64,000 bases of DNA from NCBI GenBank assembly GCA_977006965.1, contig OZ345376.1, positions 2,232,001-2,296,000 on the forward strand. Reading direction: 5' to 3'. Of the stretch, positions 56,250 to 64,000 are shown in pieces. Numbering within the stretch: position 1 is the first letter of the stretch; every line of letters begins with the position of its first letter. The position numbers were made by a program, and so were the translations under genes. Below the pieces are notes generated by a model. That model saw only the letters and a program-made list of their open reading frames with translations, had not been told where the DNA came from and made no database searches. This DNA comes from Phymatolithon calcareum. Taxonomy: Eukaryota; Rhodophyta; Florideophyceae; Hapalidiales.

Positions 56250-56564
56250 TGGGCGTTTCGTGAGCTACACAAAGGTAGGTAGCATCAGAGGAAGCCTCGC
56301 CCATATCTTCGGAAGTCTGTGGGGCTTTTAAATAAACTTGAATAAAAAATAAAAACTGCAACCAAAGATCTTTCCCCTCACAACTCGCAGTCCAAGGGCA
56401 CAGTTGTGGCGGCTTTTCAGGTGTGTCGAAAGTCTTTGTTGTGAAAACATCATCAGTTATGGGAAATCGACGAAGATAGACAAGGTGGTAGGGCCACTAT
56501 CGTCATCATGAACAAGAACGATTAACTTGGGGAGCTTTGAAAGTGCAATGATAGTATTAACTTC

Positions 56565-57130
56565 GAGACTCTTCAGTTTGTCGAAGAGCAGTGGACATCG
56601 ATCCACAGAGTCTGTACCTCAAACTCGTTGCCTTCCGTACAAGCTCTGCAAAACATTGAGCAAAGATTCCTTTGTTCAGCCTTGTTGACTCTTCGACGAA
56701 GAGCAGTTCCCCGCCTGACGTAACTCCTCACATACGGTTATTGCCTTTCCTTCGTGCGCCGACTCGAAGCTAACGCTCCAACAATGTTTTTCCCTCCTCT
56801 TTAATTCCCTTCTTCGCCGCCAAAAGATCTACTGGCGTGAGATGAATTCCAGTCTTCCGTGGGCACGAGATGAATGGTAAGCTATGCGACGTCCCTAAGT
56901 AGCGGTAAAAATAGAAGAACTGCTTCCTAGCCCCATAGGGAAGTTCGAAATCATTATATATGCGGCGTCATCCGTTTTGTGCATGCTTACCTCCTCACGG
57001 TAGCTTCCTGTAGTTCTTAGACCGTTTTATGGCGCATAAGACAATGTAGCCGACCCCAAGTAACAGGGTCATCGACTACCGACAATCGATCAACGATGAA
57101 CAAGTAAATCTTCTTCTTGATTCTAACCTT
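56565..57130. repeat. Dispersed repeat R1, copy 2
   Basis: See copy 1 at 3565-3990. Copy 2 contains additional segments (about 56700-56800 and 56885-56960). Confidence 0.65.
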
Positions 57131-57925
57131 TACCAAACATCTGAAGCACGCTCACCTGGCCGGCGCCATGGAGGCCACTGGAATTGGAGAAGGTGCCACT
57201 TAACATCTGTCGTCGTCGGGTGGCTCGCCACCTTGACATGATTAGTAGAACTCTGAGCGACGCATCGGCCTACTTTACTTTTAAAAGATAGCTCAACATC
57301 CCAGCTTAATTTAGCCTGAACATGAAAAACCCGTCAACACTCTCGTTCCTCATATGAATAGCACATATAACGATCCTTTGTCTTCCTGAATTCTCTCCTT
57401 GTTTAAACTCCGTCATTTCTCATGACGAAACTGCAAATCTCAATGACAACCACTCAGCCTTGTGACTCCGGCGCCTGTCCACCTCCTGAAAACGCCCCGT
57501 TTCGATTTTGAATTTCCCGCTAAAACTCACTGCCTTCTCCATTTAGCAACAGCGACATATCCCCAGGCCATCGCGCCATGTGCACCTGCTTTCGGAGTCT
57601 ATCCAAAAACGCACATGAAGCTTTGCGCTCTTTGTCACAGCCGCATCAACCCTCCACCGCCACCTAACATACGCCTCACAGTGTCCCGAATGAGGAAACC
57701 TGCTCACCCCATACTATGCTCATACTGCTCCTTCTATACATCTGTCCTAGCCATATTTCTTACCGCTTTGGTCTCCTTCACCCAATAAAAGGAACCTTTT
57801 TGCCGGGACGCTGCAAATTTCACAATCTTGTTCCTGAAGACTCCCATCGAGGAACCTCGTTCTATCCCTTTTGGTGTTCTTTGCTGAGCGCCTCGAAAGA
57901 CAATTCGTTCTGACATTTCACCACG
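57131..57925. promoter_or_regulatory. Upstream region of the LPMO-like gene
   Basis: No repeat copy and no supported gene; a Pro-rich frame at 57462-57788 is probably spurious. The region presumably includes the promoter and leader of the gene starting at 57926; no specific element can be named. Confidence 0.3.
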
Positions 57926-59215
57926 ATGACGCCGCAGCGCGCAATGCTGACATCCCTGCTCTTGGTTTTATTAGCTATATCAAGAGTTCACACGCACAGT
58001 TTTCTCATCGACCCCCCAGCAGATTGGAAGGAAACTGCGCGAGCCGAATGTCGAATCGGTGGTCCCAACAATGATACTCAGAATTGTCCAGGCCCCTGTA
58101 TTGCTGACAGCAGTTGGTCCTACAACCGCAATGCACCCACAACGACATGGCAACCAGGTTCCGAAGTTGCCGTTCGTTGGACGCGAAACAATCATAAACA
58201 TGGCTTTGTCCGTCTCTCCCTGGTCCCAGAAACTGACCGCATGAGCCATGCAGCACATGAGCAGTATGCATTCCATTATGCATGTTGGGAGAGCAACAAA
58301 AAGTCTTGCGATGACTTGAAGTACTTCTGCGGTACTGACATCTATCTATATGAGACGACCGTCATAGTTCCAAACGTCCCCGCTGGAAAATACGTCTTAG
58401 GATGGACTTGGTTCGGTGCTTACGACGGGGAAAAATCAAGGGTTGCAGCGAATGTTTACAACTTTGGTGATTACTGGAGTTGCGCCAATATTCAAGTTGC
58501 CATGACAGGCCACAGTCAAACACATGTAATGCCAGGCTTCATACCACAGACGTTCGTGACAGGGACGAGCGATCAAGCCGGGTGCTGGTCAATGGTTGAC
58601 CGTCTGGGGAAATGCGTGCGCGAACCATGTTTAAGCTACACTTTACCGAACTTACCAGACGTTCATTCCGATGGTACTATAGCAATGAAGCGGCCACCCG
58701 CGCTTATCAAACCCGCCAAGCTCCGGACGATGCTGCCCACGATCGCGCCAACCCCTCCCACCCCGACGCCTACGCCTACACCAACACCACTCATCCAGAA
58801 GCGCTTGCACACTCGTAAGTGGTCTGAATGCGGATGTCAAGGTCCTGATAACCCACCAGTACCGTCGGTGACAAATTTGCTGCTCATCCCGCTTAACTGG
58901 AATGGGTTTAAGCATACACAATCGCCATGTGTTTGCCTCGGGGAAAACAGATATGTGCCGCCAAACCCGGATGGCGGGTATACAATTGTGGCAGAGGTGA
59001 TTGGCGATACGTCGGAAGTGCGCTTTTTCGTGAACACTATATACATGCATACGGAGCGGCACGCGCCGTATGCGATTTCGGGCAATACGGGCGACAAGTT
59101 TGTCGTGTATAGACCGGCCAAGTACAATTCTAAGATGCTGATCAGTGCTGATATCAAGGTCCCGACGGGGTACGGTGGCATGAAGAGAATTAACGTCACT
59201 TTCCTTACCTTCTAG
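57926..59215 (+). CDS. Secreted LPMO-like protein with Thr-Pro linker and C-terminal beta domain
   Basis: 429 residues from ATG. A signal peptide (1-23) ends VHT, leaving His24 as the new N-terminus (HSFLIDPP), as copper monooxygenases need. A second His (H90 or H92, in RNNHKHGF) and an axial aromatic (Y183 in DYWSCANI) complete a plausible histidine brace. GKYVLGWTWFGA (155-164) fits the LPMO core strand. Such enzymes oxidatively cut polysaccharides such as chitin or cellulose; the substrate here is unknown, as is the AA family (AA15-like is a guess). Residues about 271-290 are a Thr-Pro linker. The C-terminal domain (about 300-429, with AEVIGDTSEVRFFVN and ERHAPYAISG) resembles an Ig-like or carbohydrate-associated beta-sandwich. 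A single exon, extracellular or cell-wall location likely. Confidence 0.72.
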   Translation: MTPQRAMLTSLLLVLLAISRVHTHSFLIDPPADWKETARAECRIGGPNNDTQNCPGPCIADSSWSYNRNAPTTTWQPGSEVAVRWTRNNHKHGFVRLSLVPETDRMSHAAHEQYAFHYACWESNKKSCDDLKYFCGTDIYLYETTVIVPNVPAGKYVLGWTWFGAYDGEKSRVAANVYNFGDYWSCANIQVAMTGHSQTHVMPGFIPQTFVTGTSDQAGCWSMVDRLGKCVREPCLSYTLPNLPDVHSDGTIAMKRPPALIKPAKLRTMLPTIAPTPPTPTPTPTPTPLIQKRLHTRKWSECGCQGPDNPPVPSVTNLLLIPLNWNGFKHTQSPCVCLGENRYVPPNPDGGYTIVAEVIGDTSEVRFFVNTIYMHTERHAPYAISGNTGDKFVVYRPAKYNSKMLISADIKVPTGYGGMKRINVTFLTF

Positions 59216-59915
59216 CAGGGAAAGGGAAAGAAATGGGCTTTCCCTCCTTCCCCGTTGGTGTTCTGAGTTAACTTTGTAGCGGCAATATCTATCTCATGGG
59301 CTTCGCCGATGCAAAGGAGTTGTCGCCTGCTGGTTACTTTGTATGCTGCGGATCGCAATCTTTGCCGAATTGTTCTTGCACGTATTGCATGTACGTTTGG
59401 AACAGTAAACGGAAATTTATTATGTCCCCTTTTGTTCTCCGCAATTTCAGGAGGGCTTCCGATAAGGTTTCCCAATCGGAACTTGTTTGCCAAGAATAAT
59501 GCTTGTTGTTTCTGTGGGCTTCGAGCAGAGCGCTGCACTGCTCAGCGATGTGTTGTTCCAGCCATAGTTAAAATTTTCCTTGGAAACACTCACAAATACT
59601 GTAAGCAAGAGCCAATTACAATAATTGTTATTATCAAGATGTAATTTGAATACCATCGAATGCCGAGGTTTTTGATCTTTTGAACACAGATCTCAAGACC
59701 TAAGTCGCTGAGAGAGCATTACTATCATACAAAAATCATACCAAAAATAAGAACAGCTGTCCGGAACACCGCCGACGGCCGGGCTAAAGTGTTGGTGTGC
59801 GTTGGCTATTTTGTGGGGTTTGCTGCAGCTGTTACTCCACGTCGCACCCGATCCGCCATCCGCAACCTGCGAGGCCTCCGCACACAACGCGCAGTGTGCT
59901 CTAAGGACACACAAC
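59216..59915. promoter_or_regulatory. LPMO-RPS23 intergenic region
   Basis: 700 bp without a supported gene. It holds the LPMO 3' end and the RPS23 promoter and leader. An upstream in-frame ATG at 59802 would add 38 residues not found in uS12 proteins, so it is taken as leader sequence. Confidence 0.4.
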
Positions 59916-60353
59916 ATGGGTAAGGGGAAGCCGGCTGGAATCCGGTGCGCGCGCAAGCTGCGCACGCACAGAAGGGAACAAAAATGGCACAATAAGCGCT
60001 ATTCCCGGAAGCATTCCGCCACTGCGCTCAAGGCGAATCCGTTCGGAGGCGCCTCTCATGCCAAGGGGATCGTGCTCGAACGCATTGGAATCGAGGCGAA
60101 GCAGCCTAACTCGGCTATTCGTAAGTCGTGCCGAGTTCAGCTGATCAAGAATGGGAAGAAAATCGCTGCCTTCGTGCCCGGTGATGGCTGCCTAAACTTC
60201 GTGGAAGAAAATGATGAGGTTCTCATTTCGGGATTCGGACGAAGCGGTCATTCCGTTGGTGATATCCCTGGTGTGCGATTCAAGGTTGTCAAGGTTGCTG
60301 GTGTTTCCCTTCTCGCTCTCTTCAAGAACAAGAAGGAGAAGCCACGAACCTGA
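59916..60353 (+). CDS. RPS23: 40S ribosomal protein S23 (uS12)
   Basis: 145 residues, the normal eukaryotic length. It sits in the decoding centre of the small subunit and helps check codon-anticodon pairing. Diagnostic stretches are [53 protein letters not shown] and [19 protein letters not shown]; the hydroxylated Pro of the PNSA loop is present. The start MGKGKPAG matches the family (MGK...), so 59916 is chosen over the longer frame. It has no intron, whereas many eukaryotes interrupt this gene. It is convergent with the CBM48-TPR gene, about 810 bp away. Fully intact. Confidence 0.97.
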   Translation: MGKGKPAGIRCARKLRTHRREQKWHNKRYSRKHSATALKANPFGGASHAKGIVLERIGIEAKQPNSAIRKSCRVQLIKNGKKIAAFVPGDGCLNFVEENDEVLISGFGRSGHSVGDIPGVRFKVVKVAGVSLLALFKNKKEKPRT

Positions 60354-61162
60354 GTTATCTTTCTGATTTATCGAGGCGGGTGGAGCTTTGGTGATGGGTG
60401 CGCAGGGCGATCGGGTATCGAGGCATGTAGAAAGCGGCTGCTTTGCGTGGACAAATTCGAATCCGAAAGTTTCTCAGCAATCGTTTTTCCGGTTTCCACT
60501 TCTTGACTGATAGCGATGGTGTGAAACTTTGGATGACGTTGCAGCAAGCTTGACTCTTGCCCTACTCGTTCGCTTATTCTAGCGCAACTACACCTTTCTC
60601 CTCTCGACTCTTCGTTAACATAGGGATACAAACAACTTTTTTCTTATGTTGTGGCAACCGTCTTCGTAAGTAAATTGCCTATTCTTGAGACAAGCCTTCT
60701 TCAAGTGCCGTGCGCTGCGCTAATGCTTTCCCATCCATGTTTAGAGAGTCTCGCGTCTCCCTTCACTATTCACGTATTGTGTTCATTGCAATATAGTAGT
60801 CCTATGGCGAAGCTCTGCTCTGTCGTGAATAAGTTAACTCAAGAACACCCTGGTGTACTTCTGAACGTTACATTTAGGATATCTCGCGGCTGCTTCATGA
60901 GCGCAGTGCATTGGCAAATGCGAGATGAAATACTGACAATAGTTCTTTAGGATGAGCGGGTTTAGTTTTACTACTCCACACCACTTGGGAAAGATAGCGG
61001 GTGCAACATGCAATGCTGTTGCCCCGACAAATACAATATGGGCGAATGACGCCTATCTGGAAAACACTTCTGCATTCAATCCGCACGGAACGGGCACTGA
61101 CCAAGTGCCCAATACCTCACTAATAATTGCCACAATAATAAAATCGAACCAATTTCTAAATT
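60354..61162. other. Convergent 3' region
   Basis: Lies between two genes that face each other. No gene is supported; the frame at 60651-60950 (plus) is unremarkable. Confidence 0.4.
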
Positions 61163-63664
61163 TCAACCGTGTATCACGACATTTGCCGCCTTCGACATAG
61201 GCACAAACCCTCGAATTTGCATATCGATAGATTCCCACACCTCATCAGTGGTTCTTGCAGAAGGCCCCTGCGCTGCTAGACTCGCACACAAATTTCTCCA
61301 TGCCTTCATCCACCGCTTGTCCTCAGTGCTCATGCCTGCTTTGCCGAATACGACCATACCCGTGCAATGCGCCGTTTCTGCCTCCTTGACGTGTCCACCG
61401 AGCCTATCCAGGACTGCCCCGAGGCTACCCCAGGTTTCCCCCAAGAGTATTGCATTCTCTTCACCACCGACATGCTCCAGAATTTGAATTGCGTCTCGCA
61501 GCGTCTCAGACGCTGGGCGCAATGCACGAGTGGCGAACAGCGCTCTCGCATACTCCACATGAGTCTGTGCATTATCCTTTGTGTGCCAAGGCCCATGCCG
61601 TTTCCTCGTGTATATCGCCAAAGTATACATGTCAATCGCCTCCTTATACTCCCCCTTCACGAGTAATCGCCGTCCGTCCTGATGCCAACCACGGCTCATT
61701 TCCTCGTACGATCCTGCCTGGGCGGGCGCGTCATCTTCGGCGGCCGCCAATTCCACAGCGTCCTCCGGCGGAGCGTGCGGCATTGACATTCTTGCGTGCT
61801 CCGCAAGATCCTTCCATGTCTTCGGTCGTACACTCTGCCGTTTCGGATTGGAGATGCGGGCCACAGGCATTTCCTCATCGCCTTCGTACCCCGGAACTGG
61901 AGACCGTTTCAAAGGTGCACGAGTTGGCGGCAGACGTCCAGGCGGGGGAGTGCGGCCCGCTGTGGACTCGGTCGTGGCACTACGTCCCTCTGAAGGCGAC
62001 ACTGGTGGTCGCCCACCCTGTGGGCTGTTGGCAGGACGGCGTTTGACGCGGGACTTTGGTGGTGCACGCGGGTTACGTCCCACCGAGGAGCCGTTCAGTG
62101 ACTGCATTGAGATATCGCGTACATGCGAACTGGCCTCCGATCGCGGCGGTGAGGACTGTGGTGGGGCGACTCCAGGTTCCAGTTTTACTGAAACTGGTGT
62201 ACCGGCCATTTCAGCCTGTTTCTGTCGCTTCAAGTTTTGGTTAAGGTTGTCCACGGCGGTACCGTAATTCGGGTTATGGTCGGTGGACTTTGACTTTTCG
62301 TAGAGATCAATCGCATTGCGATATCCGAGTTCGGCATCACGCAAATCACCACGCATGTCCGCCACAACACCAAGGAAGCAATGAACATCACCGAGCTGAA
62401 CACGACCACCGGAGAATGTGCCCCTATCAAAGATACCGAGCGCGATGCGCAGATGTTTCTCTGCGTTCTTGAAATCCTCAAGATGGATAAAAGCACTGGC
62501 CACATCAGTGTGAGCAATAGCGGTACTTTTCGCATTTTTCAGTCCATTGTCAACACGGAGTTTCACGGACAACGAGAAGAGTGCAAGAGCGGCGTCATAT
62601 TTTCCCTGTGCAAACAGAGTTTTGCCCAACATTTGCCTGTTATTCGCGTTCTCCTCTACCTGATGCAATTTCATTGCCTTTTCGCCAACGTCGATCACGT
62701 CCTTCGTCTCAGATGGCGCAATTTTGCGCCCGCCCTTCGTGTCCGGATAGTTTTGCTCGTTCGGGAACCAGACACGAAGACCACGCTTGCCTGACTTCCG
62801 ACGACCGGCCATAGCGTGCATGTTCTGATTCCGTGTCGGTGGAGCAGGTACAGGCTCCTCTTCCTCAACCTCACCAAATAGCATTGCCCATACTCGGGTG
62901 ATCATGCGACGACCTGGTTTGCGCTTCTGACCTCCGCGACCCGAACGACTGTCTGCGGTTTGCGACGGACTAGTGGGAGCGGAATCAGTGGTTTTTTCAG
63001 CGACGTCCTTCATGGCCTCAAAGACATCGGCCTGTAGGTCAAGTTCGCCGCACATGTCGTCATCGTAATCCTCGATAAAGCCATCGCCGCGTTGACGTGG
63101 AGGTAGAGGGATGCTCTTTCGCGGGTCTGTATCACCCTCCTCGTCATCGAAATCGCCCTCCTCTTCCCCCTCTGTGTCTGACGCGCCCTCATCGAGCACT
63201 ACGGTGCCTGCAACATCCGAGCGAATGACGTTTGCGGTGGAGAAGTGGCGCGGTTTCGCGCTTGCGACGGATTCAGCACTGATGTCTAAATAATGGCTCA
63301 TTTCACCAAACATATCCTCACGGAGGTTGGGATCTTCCTCGGCAACTTTCCATCGTCCATCGACCACGAAGCGGTAGAAGTAACAACCAGGTGGAAGCTC
63401 AGTGACGAGCACGAAGGTGCCTACGTCCGGCACAAACGTCATTTCGTGCTTACGCCAGTCATCAAACGAGCCTGCGAGTTGCACACGAGCACCAGCATCC
63501 TTCCAAACAAACGTTGTGAGAATTGGGGAAGTGGAAGTTGGAGGTGGCGCGGCGCGAACCGAAAAATGCGACGTGGAGGCGAGACTCTGTTGTGCGAGAC
63601 TGCCGTCGAGCACGCGTGGGGCGATGCTGTGGCGGATTGCGATATCGCCTCCGCCGCGCGACAT
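61163..63664 (-). CDS. AMPK-beta-type glycogen-binding (CBM48) protein with TPR repeats
   Basis: 833 residues from ATG at 63664. Residues about 48-128 form an AMPK1/CBM48 domain (FVWKDAGARVQLAGSFDDW, then GTFVLVTELPPGCYFYRFVV and DGRWKVAEEDP); W70 and W105 are candidate sugar-stacking residues. Acidic (about 155-175) and disordered segments follow. A first TPR-like block spans about 330-460 (MLGKTLFAQGKYDAALALFS), then a Pro/Ser-rich disordered region to about 640, and a second TPR block about 655-800 (LVKGEYKEAIDMYTLAIYTR). There is no kinase or catalytic domain and no clear transit peptide. Function is inferred: a scaffold that brings proteins to starch or glycogen, or a SNF1/AMPK-linked adaptor. 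Plants use CBM48-coiled-coil proteins (PTST) in a comparable way, but this CBM48-TPR order differs. Single exon, convergent with RPS23. Confidence 0.8.
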   Translation of the reverse strand: MSRGGGDIAIRHSIAPRVLDGSLAQQSLASTSHFSVRAAPPPTSTSPILTTFVWKDAGARVQLAGSFDDWRKHEMTFVPDVGTFVLVTELPPGCYFYRFVVDGRWKVAEEDPNLREDMFGEMSHYLDISAESVASAKPRHFSTANVIRSDVAGTVVLDEGASDTEGEEEGDFDDEEGDTDPRKSIPLPPRQRGDGFIEDYDDDMCGELDLQADVFEAMKDVAEKTTDSAPTSPSQTADSRSGRGGQKRKPGRRMITRVWAMLFGEVEEEEPVPAPPTRNQNMHAMAGRRKSGKRGLRVWFPNEQNYPDTKGGRKIAPSETKDVIDVGEKAMKLHQVEENANNRQMLGKTLFAQGKYDAALALFSLSVKLRVDNGLKNAKSTAIAHTDVASAFIHLEDFKNAEKHLRIALGIFDRGTFSGGRVQLGDVHCFLGVVADMRGDLRDAELGYRNAIDLYEKSKSTDHNPNYGTAVDNLNQNLKRQKQAEMAGTPVSVKLEPGVAPPQSSPPRSEASSHVRDISMQSLNGSSVGRNPRAPPKSRVKRRPANSPQGGRPPVSPSEGRSATTESTAGRTPPPGRLPPTRAPLKRSPVPGYEGDEEMPVARISNPKRQSVRPKTWKDLAEHARMSMPHAPPEDAVELAAAEDDAPAQAGSYEEMSRGWHQDGRRLLVKGEYKEAIDMYTLAIYTRKRHGPWHTKDNAQTHVEYARALFATRALRPASETLRDAIQILEHVGGEENAILLGETWGSLGAVLDRLGGHVKEAETAHCTGMVVFGKAGMSTEDKRWMKAWRNLCASLAAQGPSARTTDEVWESIDMQIRGFVPMSKAANVVIHG

Positions 63665-64000
63665 CGTTTCGAGCCGTGCCGTGTTACACCGGCTGGCTGA
63701 GAGGGAGGGGGAGCGAGCGGGACTGACTGAGCTTGATCAGGAACGAAGATTGATGTGACTCTCGCGCAGATGCATTCAGTGCCTGTGCGAATGTTGACAA
63801 TGACGGAGCTGACGGTAGCATGTGCAAAGGGACGACCGTTGCACATGGGAAAAGGACGAATTTGCTCTTGCATGCGCTGCGAGACATTTCACATCAGATC
63901 GTTACAGTCAAATTTGACGAAAGAAATCGGATTCCGGAATTCCCTCCATTCAATTTGAATCCAAGCCAATCAAAAGTCTTCATGGGCAAAAGTGAATTCA
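63665..64000. promoter_or_regulatory. Upstream region of the CBM48-TPR gene
   Basis: Presumed promoter and leader for the minus-strand gene. No specific element or other gene is supported. Confidence 0.3.

Larger units (their letters stand above)
54370..56355 (+). mobile_element. LINE L-D fragment split by a later insertion
   Basis: 54370-54952 carries the C-terminal coding part and most of the 3' UTR. 56250-56355 supplies the missing 3' terminus (GTGGGCGTTTCGTGAGCTAC through GGGGCTTTTAAATAAAC and A-rich tail). Joined at TCCGCGATTCTAG they give a continuous L-D 3' end like that at 2557-2838. Confidence 0.85.

Noticed and set aside
59802-59915. N-terminal extension of RPS23
   Set aside because: The uS12 family starts at MGK; the extra residues have no counterpart and are best read as leader.

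Overview
This looks like nuclear DNA of a photosynthetic eukaryote with very few introns. Evidence: a complete uncut cytosolic ribosomal protein uS12/RPS23 gene, a plastid-type Rieske oxygenase with a probable transit peptide, an AMPK-beta/CBM48 (starch or glycogen-binding) protein, and every recognisable host gene being a single exon. Compact single-exon genes lying at the edges of a repeat-filled tract fit a florideophyte red alga (Chondrus-like). That placement is inference; another algal group is possible.

Layout. 1-2.3 kb: 3' part of an aldo-keto reductase fused to leucine-rich repeats. 2.3-24.3 kb: dense decayed transposons. These include several non-LTR retrotransposon (LINE) families, called here L-A, L-B, L-C, L-D, L-F and L-I, a MULE, a Tigger/pogo 5' end, a hAT fragment, paired dispersed repeats R1-R6, and a 1.03-kb homogeneous 10-bp satellite. 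24.35-31.29 kb: two MULE copies bracket about 4.7 kb of DNA that carries the intact plastid Rieske oxygenase. 31.3-45.6 kb: long paired repeats, a complete short hAT element and minus-strand LINE tails. 45.6-52.6 kb: a low-repeat stretch rich in a TACTGTAC-type motif, with one FCS-type zinc-finger gene. 52.6-57.1 kb: more LINE fragments, one carrying a nested insertion with a 13-bp target duplication. 57.9-63.7 kb: a host gene island with a secreted LPMO-like protein, RPS23, and a CBM48-TPR protein.

The LINE families share a C-terminal module and a TTTAAATAAA-like 3' terminus followed by family-specific tails. They often occur as near-identical inverted pairs. Insertion histories can be read directly from target-site duplications: 10 bp for MULEs, 8 bp for hAT, 8-13 bp for LINEs. 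The most notable signal is at 24.35-31.29 kb. The outer ends of two different MULE copies share one perfect 10-bp target duplication and a diagnostic terminal-repeat variant, so the whole 6.9-kb block, including a functional-looking plastid enzyme gene, lies inside one MULE-bounded unit.
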